Positions 1 to 8,508 of a stretch of 34,745 nt of DNA are shown in pieces. This stretch comes from Chitinophagales bacterium. GTDB lineage: Bacteria > Bacteroidota > Bacteroidia > Chitinophagales > UBA2359. The position numbers were made by a program, and so were the translations under genes. Below the pieces are notes generated by a model. It did no database searches and was not told the DNA's origin. It was given only the letters and a program-made list of their open reading frames with translations. Numbering within the stretch: position 1 is the first letter of the stretch; the number at the start of each line of letters is the position of its first letter. The stretch covers positions 1 through 34,745 of the forward strand of contig JACJXU010000016.1 in the NCBI GenBank assembly GCA_020636475.1, written 5' to 3'.

Positions 1-20
1 TCCTCACGAAGCACTTAGCT

Positions 21-1040
21 TTAACCAAGCAATGTATTATTTTTGGAACCATACAAGTGTTTTTCCACCTCCATAACCAGTTCATGCTTCGTCACGGTGC
101 TTACGCCGCGTTTCACGCAAACAATGCTCGCTGCAATATTGGCAATTTCCAAGGCAATTTCCAAATCTATGTTTAACGCCAAGCAAATTCCCAACACGGC
201 AATAACCGTATCTCCCGCCCCGGAAACATCGAATACTTTGTGAATACGCGAAGGACTGATGAGTGAATTGGTGTTTTCGTAGCCAAAAATGCCCAATTCC
301 GACAAGGTGATAATGGTTTGTGTGTTGTAGAGTTTTTCTTCTATAAGTTGTGCCGCTTTTACCAATGAATTAATATCGTTGGGATTGATGGAAAAATTCA
401 AACCTTCGGAGGCTTCTTTGAGGTTGGGCTTGAACAAAGTGCAATCGGAGTAAGCAAAAAAGTTTTTCCTTTTGGGATCTACTGCCGTAGGAATTGCCAG
501 TTCTTTGCAAACCTGTAGGAGATTGCGAATTACTTTTGGCGTAAGCACGCCTTTGTTGTAATCCTGAAAAATAACTACTGCGGGTTCGTTAATTTCGACA
601 GATTCTACAAATTTGTCAATCAGGGCGGTTTCTAATTGGTCGCTAATGTCAGTAATTATTTCCTCATCCAAGCGAAGCATTTGCGTAGCGTGGCTCACGA
701 TGCGCGTTTTTAGCGTTGTTTTGCGCTCTTCGCTTAAAATAATACCTTCGCCGCGTATGTTGTTTTGTTTGAGCAAGTCCAACATTCTATAAGCATCGGT
801 ATCTCTGCCAATTACCGAAATAACGATGGGTTCTACGCCTAATGAGGCTAAATTTAGGGCAACATTGGCAGCTCCGCCCAAACGGTCTTCGGTATCTTCT
901 ATTTCTACAATAGGAACAGGTGCTTCGGGCGATATGCGATTTACTTTCCCATAAATATACCTGTCAATCATCAGGTCGCCAACAACCATGATGTTTTTGT
1001 CTTGTATATAACCTAAAATTTCTTCAAATTCACTCGCCAT
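21..1040 (-). CDS. rfaE1: D-glycero-beta-D-manno-heptose-7-phosphate kinase (RfaE1/HldA-type, PfkB family)
   Basis: This cytoplasmic kinase should phosphorylate D-glycero-beta-D-manno-heptose 7-phosphate at C1, a step toward the ADP-heptose used in lipopolysaccharide cores. The 339-aa protein is a full-length ribokinase/PfkB fold. It has the N-terminal GDLMIDRY strand (about 21-28), the substrate-lid motif RISPEAPVP (35-43), the di-Gly region LGGAANVA (54-61), the VDPKR strand (187-191) and the anion-hole/catalytic DVSGAGDT motif (271-278), where D277 is the expected base. There is no C-terminal cytidylyltransferase domain, so this is the monofunctional RfaE1 form rather than the fused E. coli HldE; a separate adenylyltransferase should be encoded elsewhere. 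The ATG at 1040 follows an A+T-rich leader with a small hairpin (1054-1067) and no Shine-Dalgarno. Recognition of the family is firm. Confidence 0.93.
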   Translation of the reverse strand: MASEFEEILGYIQDKNIMVVGDLMIDRYIYGKVNRISPEAPVPIVEIEDTEDRLGGAANVALNLASLGVEPIVISVIGRDTDAYRMLDLLKQNNIRGEGIILSEERKTTLKTRIVSHATQMLRLDEEIITDISDQLETALIDKFVESVEINEPAVVIFQDYNKGVLTPKVIRNLLQVCKELAIPTAVDPKRKNFFAYSDCTLFKPNLKEASEGLNFSINPNDINSLVKAAQLIEEKLYNTQTIITLSELGIFGYENTNSLISPSRIHKVFDVSGAGDTVIAVLGICLALNIDLEIALEIANIAASIVCVKRGVSTVTKHELVMEVEKHLYGSKNNTLLG

Positions 1041-1163
1041 TGTCTAATTATTACGTGTTTTTACACGCAAAAGAGTTTTTTTATTTTTATAAATCAATTA
1101 CAGATACAACAATCGAACTGAAATAAGTTCAAAAAATTCCTTATTTTTAAAAAAAACAATTAT

Positions 1164-2357
1164 TTATCGCAACATTTCCAAATATTGCTTAATTCTTTTT
1201 GTTGCCTCGCGCAGGTCATTCTCCGAAGCTGCATACGACAAACGCACACAACTACTATCGCCAAAAGCAGCCCCCGAAACCAAAGAAACATGCGCATCAT
1301 TAAGCAAAAACATACACAAATCATCTACATTTTCGATGATAGTTCCTTCATACGATTTCCCAATAAATGCACGCACATCGGGAAATACATAAAATGCACC
1401 TTCGGGCTTGTTTAGTATCATACCTTCTATGGTACCCAACTGCTCCAATACCAAATCTCGGCGGCGTTCAAACGCATCGCGCATGGCATAAGTAGGTTCC
1501 ATTGTTCCCGTCAGCGCAGCAATTGCCGCACGCTGGGAAATAGAACAGGTGCCACTGGTAAATTGTCCTTGCATTTTATCGCAAGCCTTGGCTATTGCCA
1601 AAGGTGCTCCCATATAACCCAAACGCCAGCCCGTCATCGCAAATCCTTTGGACAAGCCATTTACCGTAACAACTCTGTCTTTTACCTCCTCAAAGGCAGC
1701 CATACTCGCATGTTTGTCAGTAAAATTGATGTATTCGTAAATTTCATCGGACACCACAATAATTTGGGGATGTTTTGCCAACACTTTTGCCAATGCATGC
1801 AACTCTTGCTCGCTATACACCGAGCCGGTAGGATTGCAAGGCGAAGAATACAACAACACTTTGCTTCGTGGCGTAATAGCTGCCTCTAATTGCTGGGGCG
1901 ATATTTTAAAATCTTGCGCAATAGTAGTAGGAATTTCTACAATTACACCTTCGGCAAGTTGTACCATTGCAGCGTAGCTAACCCAATAAGGCGCGGGAAT
2001 AATTACCTCATCGCCGGGATTAACTAAGCTTAATATCACATTTACTAGCGACTGCTTTGCTCCTGTACTTACCACAATTTGTTCGGGGGCATAATGCAAA
2101 TGATTATCGCGCTGAAATTTTTCGCTGATGTACTGGCGCAAATCCAAATATCCCGAAACGGGCATGTATTTAAAATAATGCTCATCAATAGCTTTTTTGG
2201 CGGCTTCTTGAATATGTAGCGGCGTATCGAAATCCGGCTCGCCCAAACTGAGGTCTATTACCTTAATGCCTTTTGCTTTGAGTTCGCGGCTCAACTTCGC
2301 CATCATAATAGTGGCAGACTCTTGTAAATTTTCTATGCGATGCGACAATATGCTCAT
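1164..2357 (-). CDS. aspC: Pyridoxal-phosphate aspartate aminotransferase-like protein (class I/II)
   Basis: This is a PLP-dependent fold-type I aminotransferase of 397 aa, the usual length for the subgroup of aspartate/aromatic transaminases that includes the Thermus enzyme. The LSLGEPDFDTP motif lies at 36-46, the NPTG motif with N175 at 175-178, and the SDEIYE stretch at 203-208 carries the D204 and Y207 expected to contact the cofactor. The Schiff-base lysine is K237 in SKGFAMTGWRLG (236-247), and the SLVSGAAFG-type strand lies near the C-terminus. The likely reaction is L-aspartate plus 2-oxoglutarate to oxaloacetate plus glutamate. Substrate specificity within this family cannot be read with certainty, so a related amino acid is possible. 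It lies 123 bp upstream of rfaE1 on the same strand. Confidence 0.9.
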   Translation of the reverse strand: MSILSHRIENLQESATIMMAKLSRELKAKGIKVIDLSLGEPDFDTPLHIQEAAKKAIDEHYFKYMPVSGYLDLRQYISEKFQRDNHLHYAPEQIVVSTGAKQSLVNVILSLVNPGDEVIIPAPYWVSYAAMVQLAEGVIVEIPTTIAQDFKISPQQLEAAITPRSKVLLYSSPCNPTGSVYSEQELHALAKVLAKHPQIIVVSDEIYEYINFTDKHASMAAFEEVKDRVVTVNGLSKGFAMTGWRLGYMGAPLAIAKACDKMQGQFTSGTCSISQRAAIAALTGTMEPTYAMRDAFERRRDLVLEQLGTIEGMILNKPEGAFYVFPDVRAFIGKSYEGTIIENVDDLCMFLLNDAHVSLVSGAAFGDSSCVRLSYAASENDLREATKRIKQYLEMLR

Positions 2358-2380
2358 TTTTCAACAAATTTTTATAAAGC

Positions 2381-2425
2381 AAAAAACCGTACAGACTGCA
2401 AGTATGTCCATACGGTTAGTTTTTT
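2381..2425 (-). terminator. Intrinsic terminator downstream of tRNA-Leu
   Basis: Inverted 7-bp arms AACCGTA (2385-2391) and TACGGTT (2411-2417) are flanked by a run of A on the left and T on the right. On the minus strand the hairpin follows the tRNA by about 15 bp and ends in a U-tract, so it should end tRNA transcription before the aminotransferase gene. The symmetric flanks would also let it work on the plus strand. Confidence 0.7.
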
Positions 2426-2431
2426 AATAGG

Positions 2432-2515
2432 TGCCCAGAACAAGACTCGAACTTGCACGGCTTTGCAGCCACTACCCCCTCAAAGTAGCGTGTCTACCAA
2501 TTCCACCATCTGGGC
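2432..2515 (-). tRNA. tRNA-Leu (anticodon GAG)
   Basis: The reverse complement folds as a class II tRNA. The acceptor stem is GCCCAGA with TCTGGGC plus discriminator A. The D-arm contains TGGTAGACAC. The anticodon stem CTACT/GGTAG encloses a 7-nt loop TTGAGGG with anticodon GAG. A long variable arm (GGCTGCAAAGCC) and a T-arm with GTTCGAGTC complete it. The long variable arm and GAG anticodon identify leucine (CUC/CUU codons). The 3' CCA is not fully encoded: the bases after A are CCT. The gene stands alone between the aminotransferase and rpsA. Confidence 0.96.
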
Positions 2516-2755
2516 AAGATGATTATGTTTGGCAACTTACCAACCAACATATTTTGTGGTAAAACAAAAAATGAAGCGCAAAGTTAGTGAGATGTAGTAA
2601 ACATACAAAACAGAACGCCAAATATTTTTCGTATTTTTTATTAAAAGAAAGCCGCTATTTTTCAAAAACATCAAAATAAGCTCAATTTTTGCATTTTCCC
2701 TTGTTTATCCATTCTTTTTTCGCGCAAAAATGCACTATTATACAAATAATATGCG

Positions 2756-2763
2756 TACTTTTG
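2756..2763 (+). promoter_or_regulatory. Bacteroidota -7 promoter element upstream of rpsA
   Basis: TACTTTTG matches the TAnnTTTG -7 consensus of Bacteroidota sigma factors exactly and lies about 50 bp before the ATG at 2814. No clear TTG -33 box is visible at the expected spacing. Transcription would begin near 2768, which argues against translation from the upstream in-frame ATG at 2730. Confidence 0.6.
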
Positions 2764-2813
2764 CAAACATTTTTAAACCAAAAAACTATTTTAATTTTTC
2801 AATTTATTTTTTT

Positions 2814-4829
2814 ATGACAGAAAAAGAAAAAAATTTACTTAACGATCAAACGGAGCAGAGCCGTCATTCTGTAAGTCCCGAGTCTGAAAATAGCGTTCAG
2901 GACGTGGCAAACAAAACAACTAAAAACCTAAGCGATGATGACGAGGAGGAAACAATTGTAAATCGTGAGCGTACAGAAGCATCGCACGAAATGTTGGAAG
3001 AAGGTGATGATATTATTTTTGATGCCGGAGCCAACGACTACCAAGCTACACCCCACGATGCATTTGACTGGGAGGCGGGTAATGACATGAAATTGCCTTA
3101 CTCGAACGATGAAATGGATAGATTGACCCAAATGTACGACAGCACTTTCAAAGAAATAAACGACCAAGAAATTGTTGATGGTGTGGTGGAATCTATTACG
3201 CCTGCGGATGTAGTACTCAATATTGGTTTCAAATCCGATGGATTGGTTTCGCGTTCAGAATTTAGAGATTTGCCCAACTTGCGTGTTGGCGACCGCGTGG
3301 AAGTGTATGTAGAACAAAAAGAAGACGAAAACGGTCAGTTGATTTTATCGCGCCGCAAAGCACGCTTAACCCGTGCATGGGATAAAATTGTACAGGCTTA
3401 CAACGAGAATATGATTATTCAAGGACAAATTATCAGCAAAACTAAAGGTGGTTTGATTGTAGATGCATTTGGCTTGGAAACTTTCTTGCCCGGCTCGCAA
3501 ATAGATGTAAAACCAATTACCGACTACGATTGGTATGTAGGCAAGTCTATGGAGTTTAAGGTAGTGAAAATAAATGAAATTATTAAAAATGCCGTTCTTT
3601 CGCACAAAGCCTTGATTGAAAGCGGTATGGAACAACAACGCCTCGAAATTATTTCTAAATTAGAAAAAGGACAGGTTATTGAAGGTACTATTAAAAATAT
3701 TACCGACTTCGGTGCTTTTGTGGACTTGGGTGGCGTTGATGGTTTATTATATATTACAGACATTTCTTGGGGAAGAATAAATCACCCTTCGGAAGTACTC
3801 GAAAGAGAACAAAAACTGAATGTAGTTGTGTTGGATTTCGACGACAACAAAAAACGTATTTCGTTGGGACTTAAACAACTGCAACCACATCCGTGGGAAG
3901 TGTTAGACAACTCTTTGGATATTGGCTCTAAAGTAAAAGGTAAAATTGTAAATATTGAGGATTATGGCGCGTTCTTGGAAATTACACCGGGTGTAGAAGG
4001 ATTGATTCACGTATCGGAAATTTCTTGGTCAAACCAGCCTATTAATTCTCGCGATTTCTTTAACTTAAATGACGAGTACGAGGCTATAGTAGTTACCATC
4101 GACCGCAACGAGCGCAAAATGTCTTTGAGTTTGAAACAACTTTTGCCCGACCCTTGGGAAAATATTCAAACAAAGTATCCTATCAACAGCAAACATACCG
4201 GAATAGTACGCAATATTACACCTTATGGTGTATTTGTAGAATTGGAAGACGGAATTGGCGGTATGGTACACATTTCGGATTTGTCTTGGCTAAAACGCTT
4301 CAATCACCCATCGGAATACACCAAAGTTGGCGAGAATTTGGAAGTAATTGTGTTGGATATTGATGCAGAAGGAAGAAAAATGGCATTAGGTCATCGTCAA
4401 ATTGAAGAAGACCCTTGGGATACTTTTGAAACCGTATTTCCGGTAGGCTCTATTCATCAGGGCACTATTGTAAAAAAAGACGACAAAGGCGCGATAGTAG
4501 CACTTCCGTATGGTTTAGAGGCTTTTGTTTCTACCAAACATCTTAAAAAAGAGGATAACGAAATTGCCGCTTTAGACGAAGTATTAGATTTTGTTATTAT
4601 CGAATTCAACCGCGATGATAAAAAAATTGTAGCCTCTCACTCCGAAACCTATCGCAAAGAAAGAGCCAAAGAAGAAGAAGCCCAAAAAGCTGAAGTGGAA
4701 AAAGAAGCTAAAAAAACCAGCGATAATGTGAAAAACATCAATAGTGGTGTAGAAAAATCAACTTTAGGGGATTTAGATGTGTTATCGAAATTGAAGAAGA
4801 AAATGGAAGAGTCCGAAAAAGACAAATAA
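2814..4829 (+). CDS. rpsA: 30S ribosomal protein S1
   Basis: S1 binds mRNA on the small ribosomal subunit and helps initiation, which matters in a phylum that rarely uses Shine-Dalgarno pairing. An acidic N-terminal extension of about 100 residues is followed by six S1/OB-fold repeats. The later ones have the typical pattern: GTIKNITDFGAFVDLGG...DGLLYITDISW, GKIVNIEDYGAFLEI...GLIHVSEISW and GIVRNITPYGVFVEL...GGMVHISDLSW. A charged Lys/Glu-rich tail ends the protein. I chose the ATG at 2814 (671 aa, MTEKEKN). The open frame extends to an ATG at 2730, but a TAnnTTTG promoter element lies inside that extension and the extra residues are low-complexity aromatic/Asn-rich. There is no Shine-Dalgarno; the leader is A/T only. 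A terminator follows 21 bp after the stop. Confidence 0.95.
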   Translation: MTEKEKNLLNDQTEQSRHSVSPESENSVQDVANKTTKNLSDDDEEETIVNRERTEASHEMLEEGDDIIFDAGANDYQATPHDAFDWEAGNDMKLPYSNDEMDRLTQMYDSTFKEINDQEIVDGVVESITPADVVLNIGFKSDGLVSRSEFRDLPNLRVGDRVEVYVEQKEDENGQLILSRRKARLTRAWDKIVQAYNENMIIQGQIISKTKGGLIVDAFGLETFLPGSQIDVKPITDYDWYVGKSMEFKVVKINEIIKNAVLSHKALIESGMEQQRLEIISKLEKGQVIEGTIKNITDFGAFVDLGGVDGLLYITDISWGRINHPSEVLEREQKLNVVVLDFDDNKKRISLGLKQLQPHPWEVLDNSLDIGSKVKGKIVNIEDYGAFLEITPGVEGLIHVSEISWSNQPINSRDFFNLNDEYEAIVVTIDRNERKMSLSLKQLLPDPWENIQTKYPINSKHTGIVRNITPYGVFVELEDGIGGMVHISDLSWLKRFNHPSEYTKVGENLEVIVLDIDAEGRKMALGHRQIEEDPWDTFETVFPVGSIHQGTIVKKDDKGAIVALPYGLEAFVSTKHLKKEDNEIAALDEVLDFVIIEFNRDDKKIVASHSETYRKERAKEEEAQKAEVEKEAKKTSDNVKNINSGVEKSTLGDLDVLSKLKKKMEESEKDK

Positions 4830-4843
4830 TTCCAGCAAGTTTT

Positions 4844-5410
4844 TCATAATAAAAAAGGGGTTGTCCGAAAAAGGCAGCTCCTTTTTTTATAAGATAAACC
4901 TTCGTCAACCAAAGGTCTTTCACCCAGATCGGGCGGCTTATTGAACGGTTTTGAAGGACCACCAAAACGTTTGTTGTAGTCATCTAAACGTTGCATGGCG
5001 CGGTCTAAATTTGCATTATCATTGCGCCTGTTTTGCAAAATAGGATAACAAGTATCGGCATAGCGCATCAACTCTATACCCAGCACGATATTGGTATCGT
5101 CTGTTTTTTCGGCAATCTTCTCCGCAATAAGAATCAATTTTCGCCAGTCGTCAAATATAGCAAGCAGCTCGCCAAACTCTGCAATATCCACACTGCGGGG
5201 CAACTCATCAGAAAATTCCTGTGTCACCCGCAATACTTCCCGTACATAGTCTTCGCGCCCTTTCGATACATTGCGTACACTAAAACGCTCCTCGTCCGAT
5301 AGACTCACTGAAAATTTGCCGAGCAAGTCGGCTGTTTTTTGTAAATGATTGCATACCTCAATCATTTCTTCGGCAGTTAGCTTGTTCGCTAAATTCAAAT
5401 GTTTTTTCAT
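4844..5410 (-). CDS. Hypothetical helical protein, 188 aa
   Basis: I do not recognise a named family with certainty. The protein looks almost all alpha-helical and rich in charged residues, with no signal peptide or membrane segment, so it is probably cytoplasmic. It resembles small helical Bacteroidota hypotheticals that begin with a KLTAEEMIEV-type helix. The start at 5410 is preceded by AAGGAG with 8-nt spacing, a clear Shine-Dalgarno that is uncommon for this phylum. The last 15 or so residues (SYKKRSCLFRTTPFLL) are encoded inside the shared terminator hairpin. The conserved part therefore probably ends near the Pro-rich stretch at about 160, and the tail may be a lineage-specific read-through extension. 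It is convergent with rpsA and seems monocistronic. Confidence 0.7.
   Translation of the reverse strand: MKKHLNLANKLTAEEMIEVCNHLQKTADLLGKFSVSLSDEERFSVRNVSKGREDYVREVLRVTQEFSDELPRSVDIAEFGELLAIFDDWRKLILIAEKIAEKTDDTNIVLGIELMRYADTCYPILQNRRNDNANLDRAMQRLDDYNKRFGGPSKPFNKPPDLGERPLVDEGLSYKKRSCLFRTTPFLL
4851..4888. terminator. Bidirectional terminator between rpsA and the convergent hypothetical gene
   Basis: AAAAAAGG...CCTTTTTTT arms with a GGTTGTCC/GGCAGCTCC inner stem (with G-U pairs) form a hairpin flanked by A- and T-runs, so it can end transcription from rpsA (plus) and from the gene at 4844-5410 (minus). Unusually, the minus-strand reading frame continues through the hairpin and stops just beyond it. 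Confidence 0.8.
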
Positions 5411-5725
5411 GATTATTCTCCTTTTAAGGGTTAAGAAATAGAAATACAGTACTTATAACGAGCGGCATATCTTATTTATACCAAAACCGTATGAAAGTTG
5501 CTTATTGGTTTAAGTATTATTAAGGGTAAGTACTTGCTATACTACGAAAAAAGATTTTTACCTTTTCTAATACGCAATAGCTATTCGATTTTAGTATTAT
5601 TTATACCGGTTTTTCTTTTATCAAAGAACTTATCAAATGGAAATTCAAAAACATCAAGCAAATAAAAAAGGCTACCCTTTTCGAGCAGCCTTTTCTTGAT
5701 TTTTAGTTTCAATTTTAACTAAAGA
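5411..5725. other. Intergenic stretch between the helical hypothetical and amylase
   Basis: These 315 bp are A+T-rich and non-coding. They hold the presumed promoter region of the leftward hypothetical gene and, at the right end, the amylase terminator. I saw no RNA gene or repeat. Confidence 0.6.
5665..5694 (-). terminator. Intrinsic terminator of the amylase gene
   Basis: On the minus strand, arms AAAAGGCT and AGCCTTTT enclose a short loop and are followed by a T-run. It lies about 30 bp past the amylase stop codon. Confidence 0.8.
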
Positions 5726-8338
5726 TTAATGTCTTACCAACATTTTTTGTACAGCAGTTGAGCCATCTTGGTACTTTATTTCTACCAAATACAAGCCATC
5801 TTGCATTTGGTCGGTATCGAATTGTACTTGGTAATGCTGCTGCCCCTGTACTGCTTCCATTTCCATTGCCAAAAGTCGTTTTCCCTCAATACTATATACC
5901 GACAGCAACAGATTTCCGGCATCTGCTTTTCCTTCAAAAAGAACATTTGCTTTCTGTGCCACCGGATTGGGGCTAATGTATAAATACAAAGGTTTTCCGT
6001 TGGCTAAAACATCGGCATAGCTTTCTAAAATTTGCTGATTCGCTGCATTTTCATCATCCAACACTTTATTTACGCTACAAGGTGCAATATGCGCCCAGAA
6101 ATTGGAGCCGCTTTTTGCCCAAAAGTTTTGTTGCAAATAAATCACCGAACCTGCATGGTACTCCACCGTAGCTCCTGCGGCTATGGTATTTGTAGCGGTA
6201 ATAGAATTGCTGGCTTGGTCCACCACATTCGCGCCCGTATTGTAAGCAATGCTAATGTTCAAGTCCACCACACAAGTATTGTCGCAGGCATCGCCAATGC
6301 CGTCATAATTGCTGTCGGCTTGGTCGGCATTGGGAGTGTTGGGGCAGTTGTCGCGCAAATCGGCAATACCGTCCCCGTCAGAATCTACGGCACTTCCTTG
6401 CACCCACACGCCATAACTGCGTGCCGGCACTTCAAAATATGCCTGCGAACTACCATTTACTACGGCATAAGGCTGGGGCGTGTTTCCGGTGAGTTCTACC
6501 AAAGTATCGCCCGTTGCCAAATTATATGTTCCGGTGTTCAAAGAGTGGGTAACTTGTAAGTTGGTACTACCAAAATTCACCACCACCACTACATCATTGC
6601 CGTCCACAGAACCCGTTCCGTTAAGTTGGTAAATAGCACACTGCGCCGCACTACCCGAAGTGTAGATGCCAGTATAAGGCGTGCTAAAGCGATTGAGGTA
6701 ATCTACGGAAGGAGAATTGTAAATATGGTCTTTGTGTATGCGAATAAGCTCGTTAATATCGGGACGCAAATAAAAATCGTTGTACAAACCGGCTGCTCCG
6801 TCCAAATCAAGACCGTAATAATCGGAATAATACACCGTAGGCACACCAATCTGATTGTTGGTGAGAATATACGCATAGCCGGGCATTGCCCAATAAACCG
6901 GCGGATTGGAACTATCTCTAAAATCATGGTTATTTACAAAAGTAACCGCATTAAATCCACTTCCACCTCCAACGCAAGCCATACAGTTGTTGTACAGATT
7001 TCGCGCATCGGCACCATAGTCACACACATCTTTCAAGCTAAAACGCAGGGCAAAATCAAACGCTTTCACACTAATAGCCGCATTGGTGGCAGCGTCCATA
7101 TTCGATTTTACATTGTTCACCCAATTATTCAAATTGGTAGTATTTCCATCATAGTATTCGCCAACAACCAAATCGGGAGAATGTCCATTTTGATACAGAT
7201 TATCTAACATATCCCCAAAAAACCAAGTGGGAAAATGTTTTACGGCATCGGCGCGAATCCCTTCAATTCCCACATCCGAAAACATCCAGTTAGTCCAGTT
7301 GTACAAAACCGTTTGTGTGCTGGCTTGCTGTTGCTCATAGTCATAATAAAAATACATCGCCGATTCGTCATCACACAAACAAGTACCATAAGTTCCATTA
7401 GGTCTAAAATTCATATAGTTCATTGCACCTTGTCCGCTGGGCATATTGGTAAAATCGGTATAAGTTTGCAACAAAAGCTGCGAAACAACATTTTGTCCGC
7501 TTGTGCCATTGTCGTACCATATTCCATAAATTCGATGGTCGGAATATCCGCCTGTGTTAGGAATGTATATTTGCAGCGAATCGCCCGTAGCATTGAAATC
7601 TGCCGCCGTGAGCGTAATGGCAAATTCATCTACGGTACAGCCGCTGGTATCTACGGTAGCCAAATAATCAACACCCAATTGTGCCGGATTAAATACTTGA
7701 CCACAATCGCCGCCACCATTGGGTTCGGTTTCGTTTTGCGCGGGCATTCCCTGATAACCCACCGCCGAAGTTTGCGCATAGAATTTGTACGCCGTATCAC
7801 CATAGCCACCCGAAAGCGAGCTAATTTTTATATAGTACGTTCCCGTACCCAATGCACCTGCACTTAGCGGCAATACATAGCGAAATCTATCCGAAGGAAA
7901 CGGCACACAGCCGCTACACGTATTCACCCAGTTTTGCACGGCAGGATTCGTTTCAGGGTCTCCACCATCGCGGTGATTATACACAAAATCGCCCACCGCT
8001 TTAATACCATTTGCATTGAGCGCGGCAATACAGTTATCCACGTCTGTGCGCGTTCCAAATCCGGTAGGTCCACCATATTCGCCCAAATCGTACAAATCTT
8101 TGGGGTCGTAGCCATTGCTGTACTGTCCCGAAGATGTTTTGGAAAGTGGCGGCAACCATACATGTGTAAATCCGCCTTCATGCAATTCCAATGCATTATT
8201 TTGCATCGTATCTGCCCACACTTCGCCATTGGCGGTTTTAGGAAAATCCCAATACCAACCCTGCATCAAAAACTGCTGGGCATAAACATTACTTGTACAA
8301 GCAAGTACAAAGCAAAGAGTCATAACTTTTTTCAACAT
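5726..8338 (-). CDS. Secreted alpha-amylase (GH13) with TSP3 repeat and T9SS sorting domain
   Basis: This exported glycoside hydrolase should cleave alpha-1,4-glucans such as starch. A signal peptide (1-20, cleavage near VYA/QQF) leads into a GH13 barrel with all four conserved regions: DFVYNH (117-122), GIRADAVKH (360-368) with nucleophile D364, GEYYD (393-397) with acid/base E394, and FVNNHD (467-472) with D472. Between regions I and II an inserted beta-rich segment (about 155-265) resembles pre-peptidase-type domains. After a C-terminal beta domain comes a calcium-binding thrombospondin type 3-like run (DSDGDGIADLRDNCPNTP, about 653 on), then a beta segment, and finally a roughly 80-residue type IX secretion tail ending KMLVRH. 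The 870-aa product is therefore probably surface-attached or released through T9SS. It is monocistronic and divergent from parE. Confidence 0.93.
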   Translation of the reverse strand: MLKKVMTLCFVLACTSNVYAQQFLMQGWYWDFPKTANGEVWADTMQNNALELHEGGFTHVWLPPLSKTSSGQYSNGYDPKDLYDLGEYGGPTGFGTRTDVDNCIAALNANGIKAVGDFVYNHRDGGDPETNPAVQNWVNTCSGCVPFPSDRFRYVLPLSAGALGTGTYYIKISSLSGGYGDTAYKFYAQTSAVGYQGMPAQNETEPNGGGDCGQVFNPAQLGVDYLATVDTSGCTVDEFAITLTAADFNATGDSLQIYIPNTGGYSDHRIYGIWYDNGTSGQNVVSQLLLQTYTDFTNMPSGQGAMNYMNFRPNGTYGTCLCDDESAMYFYYDYEQQQASTQTVLYNWTNWMFSDVGIEGIRADAVKHFPTWFFGDMLDNLYQNGHSPDLVVGEYYDGNTTNLNNWVNNVKSNMDAATNAAISVKAFDFALRFSLKDVCDYGADARNLYNNCMACVGGGSGFNAVTFVNNHDFRDSSNPPVYWAMPGYAYILTNNQIGVPTVYYSDYYGLDLDGAAGLYNDFYLRPDINELIRIHKDHIYNSPSVDYLNRFSTPYTGIYTSGSAAQCAIYQLNGTGSVDGNDVVVVVNFGSTNLQVTHSLNTGTYNLATGDTLVELTGNTPQPYAVVNGSSQAYFEVPARSYGVWVQGSAVDSDGDGIADLRDNCPNTPNADQADSNYDGIGDACDNTCVVDLNISIAYNTGANVVDQASNSITATNTIAAGATVEYHAGSVIYLQQNFWAKSGSNFWAHIAPCSVNKVLDDENAANQQILESYADVLANGKPLYLYISPNPVAQKANVLFEGKADAGNLLLSVYSIEGKRLLAMEMEAVQGQQHYQVQFDTDQMQDGLYLVEIKYQDGSTAVQKMLVRH

Positions 8339-8389
8339 AGTGTATATTTATTATTCTGAGGTAAAAAATTAATTTTTTATAGTTAGTGT

Positions 8390-8397
8390 CAAATATA
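8390..8397 (-). promoter_or_regulatory. -7 promoter element for the amylase gene
   Basis: On the minus strand TATATTTG matches TAnnTTTG exactly and lies about 52 bp upstream of the amylase ATG at 8338. No good TTG -33 element is visible. Confidence 0.5.
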
Positions 8398-8429
8398 CAA
8401 TAACTGTTACATAAATCGTAAAAAAGAAC

Positions 8430-8437
8430 TAAATTTG
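8430..8437 (+). promoter_or_regulatory. -7 promoter element for parE
   Basis: TAAATTTG matches TAnnTTTG exactly. Transcription would start near 8444, so the GTG at 8446 would be almost leaderless; this favours the GTG at 8509 as the start codon. It is arranged back to back with the amylase promoter. Confidence 0.55.
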
Positions 8438-8508
8438 TTTTATTTGTGCCGTTTTCGCAATATTTACGTCAAAATATTTACAAAAGCTTTAAAATCTTAA
8501 ACCAAAAA

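Noticed and set aside
2432..2515. tRNA-Leu as an integration site for the island
   Set aside because: It lies 10 kb from the island border, and no partial 3' tRNA copy was noticed in the window.
2730..2813. N-terminal extension of rpsA from the ATG at 2730
   Set aside because: A TAnnTTTG promoter element lies within it and the encoded residues are low-complexity; the ATG at 2814 is the better start.
6032..7867. Plus-strand frames opposite the amylase gene
   Set aside because: They are antisense shadows of a fully supported GH13 gene with conserved catalytic motifs on the minus strand.
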